Positions 43,593-52,337 are shown, counted from the stretch's first letter. The stretch is DNA of 64,000 nucleotides from CAIQPS01 sp963783835 (GCA_963783835.1 CAWAOX010000013.1:186001-250000); one strand, 5' to 3'. Translations and numbers: made by a program. Notes: generated by a model from the letters alone, not told the origin.

Positions 43593-44504
43593 CTAGGGGA
43601 CAGGAACCGAGGTGCTCGCCGGCTCCGCCGCGGGCGGTTCTGCCGTGGCCGTTGCGGTCGCCTCGCCACGTCTGCCGAGCAGTCGCGCCAAGGGAATCAA
43701 GATCACCGGCAAGAGGATGGCGCCGACCATTACAAACGGAAGCGTCATGGTTCCGGAGAAATTCAGACTGGTGACGAGAATGGCGGCCGCCACGTTGCGT
43801 TGCGCCGTGCCTAGACCCAAGACGCTGCGGGTGGCCGGCTTGCGGCCGCCCAGCACGAACCCGATCACGAACGACCCGACGACGAAGAGGATCAGAGCCA
43901 GAAACCCACGAGAACCGATCAAACTGATGATGTTCGATATGTTCAGGCCCAGTCCGGTCACCAGTAGGAGGAGCAGCGAGATGCCGGAGATCTTGTTCAT
44001 GACCGGCGCCCAGTTCTTCGCGCTCTCCCCTGAGTGCGATTTCCAGAGCAGGCCTATCACGATCGGCACGAGCATGGTGACGATCAACGACTTCGCGATA
44101 GCCCAGGCGTCGACCTCCACACCGGAAAGAAGCCGCGGCAGAACGAGGGGCACGTAAGCGATGGTCACGATCATCATCAGAAACATCAAGCCCACACCTA
44201 GAGCAAGGTCGCCCTTGGCAGCCTGTATCTCCTTGATCAAGAACGGAGCACCGGCCACGGTCGACAGCACGATCAGTCCGATCTTGAGAGGCTCGTCGAG
44301 AGTGAGCAGGCTGGTGATCCCCCAGGCGAGCAGCGGCACCAGCACGAAATTGGCCACCAACGCGAGGATCACCAGAGGGACGTTCTTCAGCGGCCGGACG
44401 ATCTGACTTACCGTCAGGCTCAGCCCGGTCCCCAGCATGCTGGCGACGACGAACAACAGCCCGGACAGAGCGGCAACGGCAGAGAAGAACGATTCGGTCG
44501 TCAT
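43593..44504 (-). CDS. BASS (bile acid:Na+ symporter-like) transporter
   Basis: A 303-residue membrane protein of about nine or ten helices with ASMLGTGLSLTVSQIVRPLKN, TVAGAPFLIKEIQAAKGD and GLGTAQRNVAAAILVTSLNF. The last is the BASS/SBF crossover signature. The family moves organic anions, including sulfonated bile acids, with sodium. It is the third gene of the operon behind the DszB-like and rhodanese genes, so transport of a sulfinate, sulfonate or sulfite-linked product is a fair guess. The direction of transport is unknown. Confidence 0.85.
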   Translation of the reverse strand: MTTESFFSAVAALSGLLFVVASMLGTGLSLTVSQIVRPLKNVPLVILALVANFVLVPLLAWGITSLLTLDEPLKIGLIVLSTVAGAPFLIKEIQAAKGDLALGVGLMFLMMIVTIAYVPLVLPRLLSGVEVDAWAIAKSLIVTMLVPIVIGLLWKSHSGESAKNWAPVMNKISGISLLLLLVTGLGLNISNIISLIGSRGFLALILFVVGSFVIGFVLGGRKPATRSVLGLGTAQRNVAAAILVTSLNFSGTMTLPFVMVGAILLPVILIPLARLLGRRGEATATATAEPPAAEPASTSVPVP

Positions 44505-44531
44505 AGCGATGCCCAGGTCGTCCAGCGCGGC

Positions 44532-45044
44532 TTATTTATCCTCGGCGAGCCATAGCAGGTCCGGATCGACGTCGTAGGTCCACGGCGACCCGGAATTCTT
44601 CCAGCCGTTCCTCATCCGCTTGCCGTGGTAAGCGCTGCCCGGATCGTCCACCTTGTCGCCTTCGAAACCGTCGATGATGTTGTAGGCCTTGGTGAAGCCG
44701 GCTTTGGCCAGGCCGTTGACAGCGAGAGCGCTACGGCCCCCAGATCGGCACATGACCAGCAGCGTGTCGCCGGGAGCGAAGGCTTTCATGACGGCGGAGA
44801 CGAAATCCGTGTTCGGGGCCACGGCCGGTTGGTTCTTCGCTGCGTCCCACCCGTATTTGACGAAGAGAAGGGGGATGTTCTTCGCCATCTGCGGATGGCC
44901 CACGAAAAGGTACTCCTCGGGGATACGGACGTCGAGGATCTTGACGCCTTCAGGGTCTACCTCCCACATCTCGTAGGCCTCTTGAGCCGTCACGTAGAGG
45001 CCCAAGACCGTCTGTTTCTTCTGGGGGACTTGATGAGCGGTCAT
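44532..45044 (-). CDS. Single-domain rhodanese (sulfurtransferase)
   Basis: A 170-residue rhodanese with LDVRIPEEYLFVGHPQMAKNIPL and the six-residue active-site loop CRSGGR (in VMCRSGGRSALAVNGL), whose Cys carries persulfide sulfur. The GHPQMAKNIP segment is typical of one bacterial subgroup with a C-terminal extension KRMRNGWKNSGSPWTYDVDPDLLW. ATG 45044 is eight bases after AAAGGAG; GTG 45050 is an alternative. It lies 21 bases after the DszB-like gene, so it is probably co-expressed and may take up the sulfur species released there. Confidence 0.9.
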   Translation of the reverse strand: MTAHQVPQKKQTVLGLYVTAQEAYEMWEVDPEGVKILDVRIPEEYLFVGHPQMAKNIPLLFVKYGWDAAKNQPAVAPNTDFVSAVMKAFAPGDTLLVMCRSGGRSALAVNGLAKAGFTKAYNIIDGFEGDKVDDPGSAYHGKRMRNGWKNSGSPWTYDVDPDLLWLAEDK

Positions 45045-45065
45045 GGACACGTCTCCTTTCTTCGG

Positions 45066-46229
45066 CTACCCGAGCCGCGTGCCTTCCACCTCGAGCCCGC
45101 CGCCCTGAGGAAGCTTGCTCCAGCTTCTCTTCTGCCATTCCTCCTTGAGCACTTCGACCGCTGCCTGCTCCAGGAATTCCGGCGCCGCCCACGCGTCCAC
45201 ATCGAAGTCGTTCTTGATGTAGCCGTGGCTGAACATGAAGTCCTTGCCGATCTTGATGCATTGCAGGTTCTGCGCGCTCAGGCTCGGCACCATGTCCACG
45301 TGCTTGATGCCCTCATAGGTGTGCTCGGCATCAAGGTAGAACGTCTGGCGGTTGAGGATCGCACCTGCCGCGTGCTTGTTCTCGTTAGCCCAGCGGCCCA
45401 CCTTGATCATGGCCTTCATGTAGGCGATGACCAACTCGGGATGCTCCTTGGCCATCACGTCGGTACAGGTGATGACGGCGGGGGTGTTGGCAACCTGAAT
45501 CGTCCAGTCCGGGAGCTTGGACAGGTCGAAGATGGCCTTGATTTCGCCCGTGGCCTCCGAGAGCTGTCCTAATTGTCCCATCTGGTTGTAGATGGCATCG
45601 ACGGTACCCGCGAGCAGTGCCTTCTCCAATGGTCGGAAGGCGTAGTCGTGCTTGTGGTCACGCTTCATCCATAACTCGGACGGGTTGTTAATCGGCGAGA
45701 GCATCTCGGGCTTGTCGTACCAGTCGTCGGGGTAGGGGAACTCGACAAGCTCAATATCGTCCATGGTCATGTCGTTCAGCATCAGGATGTTCTCGATGCC
45801 CATGTGCTCCTGGATGCGCCACCAGTCGTTCTTGATGGTGTTGAGGCTCTTGGTGATGCCGATCTTCTTGCCCTTCAGATCCTTCACGCGGAAGATCCTG
45901 TCGCGGGCGCGCACCTGCATCACCCCGCCCTCGTAGACCCACGTCGCCCCCAGTAGCACCGTGCGGCGGATGTCGGCGTTGACGGCGATCGGGGGGTACA
46001 GGCCGCCGAAGCGGATCAGGTTATCGAGGTTGTGGACATAGTGCGGGTAGAAGTTGTTCTCGGGTGTAGAGCGGAAGTAGGCGTACTCGACGCCGATCTT
46101 CTTGAACTCCTCGCGGCACCACCCCAACTCCTGATCGACGTTGTTGGCGGAGATCATCGGACAGTTGGTGAACCACACCTCTTTCCAGTTCAGCGGTACC
46201 GTGGTACTCACTCGTTCTGCTTCAGCCAT
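45066..46229 (-). CDS. DszB-like sulfinate desulfinase
   Basis: A 387-residue protein with the periplasmic-binding-protein fold, but no signal peptide and no ABC permease or ATPase nearby. It resembles 2'-hydroxybiphenyl-2-sulfinate desulfinase (DszB): WFTNCPM matches the active-site SNCP (Cys27 in DszB), and RFGGLYPPI matches RFGGEIPP (Arg70). A His lies exactly ten residues before that Arg, as His60 does. The equivalents are Cys23, His63 and Arg73. The end DVDAWAAPEFLEQAAV matches DQWAAPEFLNNS. It likely cleaves a C-S bond of a sulfinate to give sulfite. The substrate is unknown; dszA/dszC genes are not in the window. ATG 46229 follows AAAGGG. Confidence 0.78.
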   Translation of the reverse strand: MAEAERVSTTVPLNWKEVWFTNCPMISANNVDQELGWCREEFKKIGVEYAYFRSTPENNFYPHYVHNLDNLIRFGGLYPPIAVNADIRRTVLLGATWVYEGGVMQVRARDRIFRVKDLKGKKIGITKSLNTIKNDWWRIQEHMGIENILMLNDMTMDDIELVEFPYPDDWYDKPEMLSPINNPSELWMKRDHKHDYAFRPLEKALLAGTVDAIYNQMGQLGQLSEATGEIKAIFDLSKLPDWTIQVANTPAVITCTDVMAKEHPELVIAYMKAMIKVGRWANENKHAAGAILNRQTFYLDAEHTYEGIKHVDMVPSLSAQNLQCIKIGKDFMFSHGYIKNDFDVDAWAAPEFLEQAAVEVLKEEWQKRSWSKLPQGGGLEVEGTRLG

Positions 46230-46287
46230 GATCAAGCCCTTTCTTGCGAGGTCTCCACGCTGCGTCCCGGAACAGTGGCCGTTTCCT

Positions 46288-46310
46288 GAATAGTAAGCTG
46301 TGACCTATTC
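46288..46310. promoter_or_regulatory. Candidate TetR operator between desulfinase operon and tetR
   Basis: GAATAG (46288-46293) and CTATTC (46305-46310) form an inverted repeat with an 11-base spacer, in the 173-base gap between divergent genes. It overlaps the -10 box of the leftward promoter, the classical position for repression. Binding is inferred. Confidence 0.5.
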
Positions 46311-46335
46311 TAATACTGATATCTACGACGTACAA
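46307..46335 (-). promoter_or_regulatory. Promoter of the desulfinase operon
   Basis: On the minus strand TTGTAC (46335-46330) and TAGAAT (46312-46307) are 17 bases apart, close to the sigma-70 consensus. The start site would fall near 46300, about 70 bases before ATG 46229. The -10 shares four bases with the CTATTC half of the inverted repeat. Confidence 0.6.
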
Positions 46336-46402
46336 TCGGCTTGAGGCTTCATCTCTAGCAAGGTCGAGGCAGGCCCGTCCTGTCGCCGACCGGAGGGTAC
46401 TC

Positions 46403-46999
46403 ATGCGCAAGCGACTCGCCAACGGCCGTGCTGAAGAGTTGCTCGACGGGGTCTTGCGACTCGCCGCCGCGGAGGGTTTCTCCGGATTGAAAGTCGCCGA
46501 CTTCGCGCGCGAACTTCATTGTTCTGTCGCCACCCTCTACAAGCTTGCGCCGACCAAGTTCGATCTCATATGTGTCGCCCTCGAACGGTGGGGCCAAGAG
46601 ACGCTCCTCGAGGCAGAGGCCCGTTCTCTGGAGTGCTCCGATCCCTCTTCGCGAGCTCGGACCTACTACCGCACGGGCGCCGAGAGAGTGCGAGAGCTGT
46701 CCCCCGCATTCCGTCGTGACGTCGATCGTTTCGCCGCGACTCGACAGACGTGGCGAAAGATATCCGATGGGTTCATCGATCGCTTCTCCGAGTTGCTTCA
46801 AGAAGCGGCGGATACGGGCGAGATCCGTCCTGTGAACCCCACGTTCCTGGTGGGCATGCTCAGATACATCGCCCAAGCGATTCGCGACGAAGACCTGCTT
46901 GCCAGATCCGGTCTCACCGCCCGAGAAGCGTTGCTGGAGGTCGACACCATCATCTGGGATGGCGTCCGGCGCGATCCCGCGGGGCCGGCGGCGTGCTAG
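46403..46999 (+). CDS. TetR-family transcriptional regulator
   Basis: A 198-residue protein with an N-terminal TetR helix-turn-helix: LLDGVLRLAAAEGFSGLKVADFARELHCSVATLYKLAPTKFDLI is the region, with the recognition helix at CSVATLYKL. The C-terminal helices (140 residues) form the ligand domain. It is divergent from the desulfinase operon, with an inverted repeat over the operon promoter between them, so it probably represses that operon and releases it in response to a sulfur compound or related ligand. Autoregulation is likely. ATG 46403. Confidence 0.92.
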   Translation: MRKRLANGRAEELLDGVLRLAAAEGFSGLKVADFARELHCSVATLYKLAPTKFDLICVALERWGQETLLEAEARSLECSDPSSRARTYYRTGAERVRELSPAFRRDVDRFAATRQTWRKISDGFIDRFSELLQEAADTGEIRPVNPTFLVGMLRYIAQAIRDEDLLARSGLTAREALLEVDTIIWDGVRRDPAGPAAC

Positions 47000-47102
47000 T
47001 CGGTACGCCGAAACCCGCACTGCGCGACAGACGGAGGGCTCCCGAAGCAACACCCCGGTTCAACGCCGGTCTGATCGTCCCGGCTGCTCTACTGGTCAAC
47101 TG

Positions 47103-47149
47103 AACAAGAAGCGCCCCGGCCAGCCTCTATCCGAGGTCGGCCGGGGCGC
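47103..47149 (-). terminator. Terminator of the DUF6325 operon (possibly bidirectional)
   Basis: GCGCCCCGGCC (47111-47121) pairs perfectly with GGCCGGGGCGC (47139-47149). On the minus strand it is followed by TTCTTGTT, weakly U-rich, just beyond the end of the 47178 gene. It may also stop tetR transcription from the other side, though no T run follows there. Confidence 0.65.
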
Positions 47150-47177
47150 CTGTCACTTGCTGCCGCTGCTGATGGGC

Positions 47178-47726
47178 CTAGTCTTCGTCTTCTTCGTCGG
47201 CCATCTCGAGCGCGGCCAGCTCTTCGGCCTCCGCAGCACTGACGAGACCGATGGCGATGAGATCGCGCGGCCTGATGAAGCTGCTCGCCAGATTGAAGCC
47301 ACCGGCACGCCAAATCGCGTTGCGGAGCGGGATCGCCCAGTGATGCTCGAGGAGCACAAGGGCCACCGCCGAGTCGTTCGGGATGTCCTCGAGTATGTCC
47401 GCCGCCGTGTTGTCGGAGAAGATCTCGATCCCGTCTTCACCGGCCAGAGCACCTAGCTCGGCCCCGAGGACGAATCCTTCCTCGCCGGCCACGCCGAGGC
47501 CGATGAGCGCGCCCACTTTGGCGCCGAACTCGATGGACTCGTCTTGGCTCAAGTTGCTCAGGCGGATCACGTTCATGACGCCTTCGGGGTCTTTGTAAAG
47601 CGTAAGCGCGTCAATGATCCTGACCGCGTTGCTTTCCCGGAGCCGGGCAAGCTCGTCGAGGGCCTCGCCTCTGAATTCCGGGGATTCGAATCCGATCACC
47701 AGCAGCTGTACGGGACCGATAGCCAT
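47178..47726 (-). CDS. DUF6325/DUF1269-type protein
   Basis: A 182-residue acidic protein, start ATG 47726 with AGGAGG upstream. It begins MAIGPVQLLVIGFESPEFRGEALDELARLRESNAVRIID when shortened to its key features: a LLVIGF strand, an F-x-G-x-A-L helix, then AVRIIDALTLYKD. A Gly/Ala-rich middle (GAKVGALIGLGVAGEEG) is followed by VALVLLEHHWAIPLRNAI. This is the DUF1269/DUF6325 pattern of actinobacterial proteins of unknown role, where H-W-A or N-W-A marks a strand turn. It is paired with a Gly/Pro repeat protein and a shorter relative in one operon. Confidence 0.75.
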   Translation of the reverse strand: MAIGPVQLLVIGFESPEFRGEALDELARLRESNAVRIIDALTLYKDPEGVMNVIRLSNLSQDESIEFGAKVGALIGLGVAGEEGFVLGAELGALAGEDGIEIFSDNTAADILEDIPNDSAVALVLLEHHWAIPLRNAIWRAGGFNLASSFIRPRDLIAIGLVSAAEAEELAALEMADEEDED

Positions 47727-47849
47727 GTGTTCCTCCTGTATCTGTACCAGTTCGCTTGAAGCCTCGTTGATCATGTACCGCAAACTCGCCACTATCAATC
47801 ACGGCGATAGCGGGCAATCCGCTCGCCAACACCGACGTTGCCGTGCCGG

Positions 47850-48092
47850 CTATCGCATCAGCCCGACGCCGTTGCGGCGTCCAACGCCGACCCCGCCGAC
47901 AGGTCCCGGGGGATTCGGTCCGCGGCCGACCCCGCCGACAGGTCCCGGGGGATTGATCCCGCCGCCGACCCCGCCGACCGGGCCGGGAGGGTTGATCCCG
48001 CCGCCGACCCCGCCGATGGGGCCGGGCGGATTCGGTCCGCGACCAACGCCGCCGACAGGTCCCGGGGGATTCGGTCCTATTCTAGGTGCCAT
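47850..48092 (-). CDS. Gly/Pro-rich small protein with five 13-residue repeats
   Basis: An 80-residue protein starting at ATG 48092, seven bases after GAGGAGG. It consists of five copies of NPPGPVGGVGRGP (variants with I, GGG, GI), a short start MAPRIGP and an end GRRNGVGLMR. The unit of 13 rules out a collagen helix (it would need multiples of three with Gly every third residue). It is likely disordered or a short surface-binding repeat. No family is recognised. The strong ribosome site and position inside the operon between two DUF6325 genes argue that it is real. Confidence 0.7.
   Translation of the reverse strand: MAPRIGPNPPGPVGGVGRGPNPPGPIGGVGGGINPPGPVGGVGGGINPPGPVGGVGRGPNPPGPVGGVGVGRRNGVGLMR
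47884..48078. repeat. Five tandem 39-bp units
   Basis: Units of 39 bases such as CCGACCCCGCCGACAGGTCC plus a GGGGGATT stretch repeat head to tail and encode the 13-residue units of the Gly/Pro protein. Copies differ at several third positions. Unit number could vary between strains. There are no spacers, so this is not a CRISPR array. Confidence 0.9.
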
Positions 48093-48148
48093 GATGCTGC
48101 CTCCTCTGTAGAAATGACTTGACGGACGGTGAGCTTCGGAGTCTCGCG

Positions 48149-48574
48149 CTATTCGGCGGCGAGTTCCTGCTCGAACTGCTCGAGTACCTCAGGAGCGATC
48201 TGCACGCGCTCTACCAGCCGGCCACCGGCATCCACGATGGCTTTGCGAAGATCGGCGACCCACAGGTTTTCCCACAAGAAGAGCATCGCCGCCGACTTAT
48301 TGGGGAGCTTGCTCGCCGCGATCTGCAGGTCGTCGTTGGTGAAAAAGCTGGAAACGTGCTCGCCCAGGGGGACGAACATCTCATAGGTCTCGGGATCGAG
48401 ATCGTTGAGTTCGAGAGTGCGCGTGCTGCCGTCCTCCTGCTTTTCGATGAAGACGACGTCCACAAACCGCACGATTCCGCGCGCGGCCAGATCAAGGAGT
48501 TCGGGAATGATCTTGCCCGATAACTTGGCGTCCTCGAACTCGATCAGGGCGTACTCCAGTGGAAGATCGAACAT
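48149..48574 (-). CDS. DUF6325-family protein
   Basis: A 141-residue acidic protein beginning LPLEYALIEFEDAKLSGKIIPELLDLAARGIVRFVDVVFIEKQEDGS, in which ALIEF, G-K-I-x-P-x-L and VRFVDVVF are the DUF6325 strand and helix signature. FLWENLWVADLRKAI follows, the same W-x-x-x-L-R turn seen in the relative at 47178. Family members are of unknown function. It is the first gene of a three-gene operon. The two relatives may form a complex with, or around, the Gly/Pro repeat protein between them. Confidence 0.8.
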   Translation of the reverse strand: MFDLPLEYALIEFEDAKLSGKIIPELLDLAARGIVRFVDVVFIEKQEDGSTRTLELNDLDPETYEMFVPLGEHVSSFFTNDDLQIAASKLPNKSAAMLFLWENLWVADLRKAIVDAGGRLVERVQIAPEVLEQFEQELAAE

Positions 48575-48797
48575 TGTCTTACTCCTTCGGTTGGGATAAG
48601 GAGGGTTCCCAAATAACCCTTCCGGTACACGTTGTTACTGCCTCTAGCGTTTGGGGAGACGGCTTTCGTCGCCAAGGTACTAGGTTGAGTCCTATAATAC
48701 GCTAACGGTGACCAGCAAGGTGGCGTGGTGCCGATGGGATTCGTCCGTGACGAGTACGGCGGGCGCGTAAAAGCCAACCAGCAGGGAGAAAGAAATC

Positions 48798-49892
48798 GTG
48801 AAAGCACTCGCCGTGTTTCCTTCAACTCGCGAGACCCGGCTGGTGGATCACCCCGAGCCGGCGATCCAGCGGCCAAGCGACGTCAAACTGCGCATTCTCG
48901 AAGCCGGCATCTGTGGCACCGACCGAGAGATCGCGTCCTTCGAGTACGGAATGCCGCCGGCCGACTCCCCCTACCTGATCATCGGCCATGAGGCGCTTGG
49001 TGAAGTCACCCAAGTGGGAAGCGGGGTCGCGGACTTGGCGCCCGGCGACCTCGCTGTCTTGACGGTGCGGCGCCCCTGCCCGCACGAACGCTGCACCCCG
49101 TGCCGCCACGGCCGGCAGGATTTCTGCATCACCGGCGATTTCACCGAGCGGGGCATCAAGGGGATCCACGGGTATATGACCGAGTTCGTCGTCGACGACG
49201 AGCAGTATGTCGTGAAGGTACCTAGGGAGTTGCGCGACGTGGCCGTCCTCATAGAACCGCTTACGGTGGCGGAGAAGGCCGCGGAACAGGTGCGCGTGCT
49301 GACGCAGCGGCTGCCTGGCGATCTCAAGAACGATCCCAGCAACCTCAACGCCGTGGTTCTGGGGGCCGGCCCTATCGGCTTACTGGGCGCGATGAAGCTG
49401 CTGAGGGGCGGATTCAACACCTGGGTGTACTCCAGGGGCGATGCCGACAGCCCGAACGTGAAGATCGTGACGGCGATCGGAGCCCGGTTCATCTCCGCGG
49501 ACGAGCATCAGCCGACAGACCTGGCAAAGATAGTAGGCAACATCAGCCTCATGTACGAAGCCACGGGCGTTGCGAGCGTCTTCTTCGGCGCGCTGAGCGT
49601 GCTCGGCGTCAACGGCATCTTCATGTCCACCGGCGTGCCGGCCATGGGGGAACCGATCGCGATCGATGCGAGGCGGATCATGCGGAATATGGTGCTGGAC
49701 AACCACGTGATCTGCGGCACCGTCAACGCGGGACGCGCCTCTTTCGAGGAAGCGGTGGACGATCTGGGGTGGTTCATGCAGAGCTTCCCCGAGGCCGTTC
49801 GCGCTCTGATCACCGCCCGTACGCCACTTGACGACGCCCGCGACGCCATCCTTGCGCCGGGCGGGATCAAGAATGTCGTCACCATCGGCTGA
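48798..49892 (+). CDS. Zinc-dependent MDR dehydrogenase, glucose-dehydrogenase-like
   Basis: A 364-residue medium-chain dehydrogenase with CGTDREI (catalytic Zn Cys), GHEALGEVTQVG and the structural-zinc-type cluster CPHERCTPCRHGRQDFC. The Rossmann start is VVLGAGPIGLLGAMK. Length and the long FxxYG-type N-terminus match haloarchaeal and Sulfolobus-type glucose dehydrogenases; other sugars or polyols are possible. GTG 48798. A TATAAT box sits at 48693-48698 with no good -35. The cyclase-family gene starts 19 bases after its stop, so they form an operon. Confidence 0.88.
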   Translation: MKALAVFPSTRETRLVDHPEPAIQRPSDVKLRILEAGICGTDREIASFEYGMPPADSPYLIIGHEALGEVTQVGSGVADLAPGDLAVLTVRRPCPHERCTPCRHGRQDFCITGDFTERGIKGIHGYMTEFVVDDEQYVVKVPRELRDVAVLIEPLTVAEKAAEQVRVLTQRLPGDLKNDPSNLNAVVLGAGPIGLLGAMKLLRGGFNTWVYSRGDADSPNVKIVTAIGARFISADEHQPTDLAKIVGNISLMYEATGVASVFFGALSVLGVNGIFMSTGVPAMGEPIAIDARRIMRNMVLDNHVICGTVNAGRASFEEAVDDLGWFMQSFPEAVRALITARTPLDDARDAILAPGGIKNVVTIG

Positions 49893-49911
49893 GATGCTGG
49901 AGAGCGGGGGC

Positions 49912-50550
49912 ATGATGGAGTCGCCGTGGATCGACGTTTCGGTGACCCTGAGGACCGGCATGGTCACGTGGCCGGGCGATCCGTCCGTCCGCATCAGCCA
50001 TGCGCTCAGCCTGGAGCGCGGCGACCCCTGCACGGTGTCGTACCTCGAGTTGGGTGCGCACTCGGGCACCCACATGGACGCGCCGGCGCACTTCGTGGCC
50101 GGCGGCACAGGCATCGACTCGATGCCCATCGACGCCGCCATCGGCCCGGCCCGGGTCATTGCCATCGAAGATCCCGAATCGATCACGCTCGACGAGCTGG
50201 AGCCGCACCACCTACAGCCCCGCGAGCGCATTCTCTTCAAGACTCGCAACTCCGATCGAAGCTGGGAGACCGATGCCTTCGCCGAGGATTTCGTGTATCT
50301 CTCGGCCCCGGCGGCCCGTTATCTGGTCGAGCGACACGTGTCGCTGGTCGGGATAGACTACCTCTCGGTCGGCGGCTTTCATGCGGACGGTGTAGAGACT
50401 CACCAGGCTCTACTGCAGGCGGGTATCTGGATCATCGAAGGACTCTGCCTGAACGGGGTCCCACCTGGCGCTGTGGATCTCATTTGCCTGCCCCTGAAGA
50501 TCGCGGAAGGCGACGGCGCCCCCGCTCGGGCACTCGTCCGTCCCGTTTAG
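49912..50550 (+). CDS. Cyclase family (KynB-like) metal hydrolase
   Basis: A 212-residue protein with IDVSVTLRTGMVTWPGDPSV and the metal motif HSGTHMDAPAHF, plus GIDYLSVGGFHADG. This is the cyclase/kynurenine-formamidase family, whose members hydrolyse N-formyl amides or related bonds with Zn or Mn. ATG 49912 (alternatives ATG 49894, 49915). It is between the dehydrogenase and the CoA-disulfide reductase in one operon. The substrate is unknown; the neighbouring dehydrogenase hints at lactone or formamide chemistry. Confidence 0.88.
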   Translation: MMESPWIDVSVTLRTGMVTWPGDPSVRISHALSLERGDPCTVSYLELGAHSGTHMDAPAHFVAGGTGIDSMPIDAAIGPARVIAIEDPESITLDELEPHHLQPRERILFKTRNSDRSWETDAFAEDFVYLSAPAARYLVERHVSLVGIDYLSVGGFHADGVETHQALLQAGIWIIEGLCLNGVPPGAVDLICLPLKIAEGDGAPARALVRPV

Positions 50551-50574
50551 TGAACCCGAAAGTGAGGATGTGAG

Positions 50575-52280
50575 ATGAAGGTCATCATCGTTGGTGGAGT
50601 GGCCGGCGGCGCGTCGTGCGCAGCGCGGCTTAGGCGGTTGGACGAAACCGCTGAGATCCTCATGGTCGAGCGCGGGCCGTATGTCTCCTACGCCAACTGC
50701 GGGCTGCCCTATCATGTGGGCGGCGTTATCCCCGAGGAGGGCAAGCTCTTGGTGGCCAACGCGGCGACCTTCCGCACCACCTTCGGGATCGACGCCCGGA
50801 CGAGTTGCGAGGCGATCGGGATCTCGCGGGACAAGAAGACCGTGGACCTCAAGGATCTCGAGACCGGCGAGGTGACGACCGAATCGTACGACAAGCTCGT
50901 GCTGTCCCCCGGGGCGACTTCGGTCCGTCCGCCGCTTCCGGGGATCGACCTGCCCGGGATCTTCCAGCTGCGGACCGTGCCGGACGCCAGACACGTCCGC
51001 GAGTGGCTCGAAAGGGGCAGCGGCTTCCTCGCCGGCATCAACGCGTATTCCGGATACCAGACGAAGCGCCCGAAGACCCGAGCGGTGGTGGTCGGAGGCG
51101 GCTTCATCGGCCTGGAGACGGCGGAGAACCTGGTGCACCGCGGCTTCGAGGTGACGCTCGTCGAGATGCTCGATCACGTCCTCCCCCCGTCGACCCGGAA
51201 AACGCCCGCGTCGTCGAGGCCCACCTCAAAGCGCACGGCGTCCGCCTGGCGCTGAGCGACGGGGTGGCCGGTTTCAGACAGATCGACAACGGAGCCCTCG
51301 CGGTAGACACAAGATCCGGCCAGAGCCATCCCGCCGACGTCGTGATCCTCGCCCTCGGCGTGCGGCCGGATACCAGTCTGGCGAAGATGGCCGGGCTGGA
51401 GATCGGCGAACGCGGCGGGATCCGCGTAGACGAACACATGCGCACGAGCGATCCGGACATCTTTGCTGTCGGCGACGTGGTCGAGGTCAAGGACTTCGTA
51501 ACCGGCGAGTGGAGCCTCATAGCGCTGGCGGGCCCGGCCAACCGGCAGGGCCGCATCGCGGCGGATGTCATCGCCGGGCGCGACTCCCGGTACCGCGGCA
51601 CCCAAGGCACCTCGGTCATCGGACTTTTCGGCGCGACCATAGCCTGGACCGGCGTCTGCGAGAAGACGCTGAAGCGGCTCGGCGACACCGACTACGAGAA
51701 GATCTACATCTACCCGAACTCGCACGCGGGCTATTACCCCGGCGCCAAATCCATCGCCATGAAGGTCATCTTCCGCAAATCCGACGGCCGTCTGCTGGGA
51801 GCGCAGGCGCTCGGTGAGGATGGAGTAGAGAAGCGCATAGACGTACTCGCGATGGCACTCCAGAAAGGCGCGACGATCTACGACCTGGAAGAAGCCGAGC
51901 TCTGTTATGCGCCTCCGTTCGGAAGCGCGAAAGACCCGGTCAACTTCGCGGGAATGGTCGCAGCCGACGTGCTCAGAGGCGACATGCCGCTGAGCCACTG
52001 GGATTCCACCGACGGCGCGTTCCTCCTCGATGTGCGCGAGCCGGCGGAGCTGGCGGTCGAACAGGCGCCGGACGCGGTCAACATCCCCCTCGGTCAACTT
52101 CGCGCCCGGCTGGGCGAGCTGCCGCGAGACCGCGACATCCTGGTCATCTGCCGCTCGGGCCAGCGCGCGTACTACGCGACCCGCATCCTGCTGCAGAACG
52201 GGTTCAAAGCCCGAAACCTGTCCGGCGGCTTCATGTCCCGCGCAATCCTCTCGGAGGACTTTGCCGAAGGCTTGGGCTAG
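50575..52280 (+). CDS. CoA-disulfide reductase with C-terminal rhodanese domain, apparent frameshift
   Basis: An FAD/NAD(P)H-dependent CoA-disulfide reductase (CoADR-Rhd): VIIVGGVAGGASCAARLRRL, then YVSYANCGLPYHVGG with the active-site Cys, GGGFIGLETAENL, and TSDPDIFAVGDVVEV. The C-terminal rhodanese has ICRSGQRAYYA. The frame is interrupted at the C6 run 51183-51188: frame +1 leads into nonsense, while deleting nothing but adding one base restores LPP-VDPENARVVEAHLKAHG. This is most likely a homopolymer error; if real, the gene is broken and only a 226-residue FAD fragment is made. Such enzymes reduce CoA disulfide, persulfide or polysulfide. About 568 residues when repaired. Confidence 0.85.
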
Positions 52281-52337
52281 GGGACGCCGTACCGCGGGCG
52301 CCGTGCAGCGGACAGGAAATCGGGCGCGCGGGGGCGA

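Noticed and set aside
45066..46229. ABC transporter substrate-binding protein as the only reading of this gene
   Set aside because: There is no signal peptide, no permease or ATPase nearby, and the DszB Cys/His/Arg set is conserved, so the enzyme reading is preferred, though the fold is shared.
47884..48078. Regular 39-bp repeats that might be a CRISPR array
   Set aside because: The units are directly adjacent with no unique spacers and encode an in-frame 13-residue protein repeat with a strong ribosome site.
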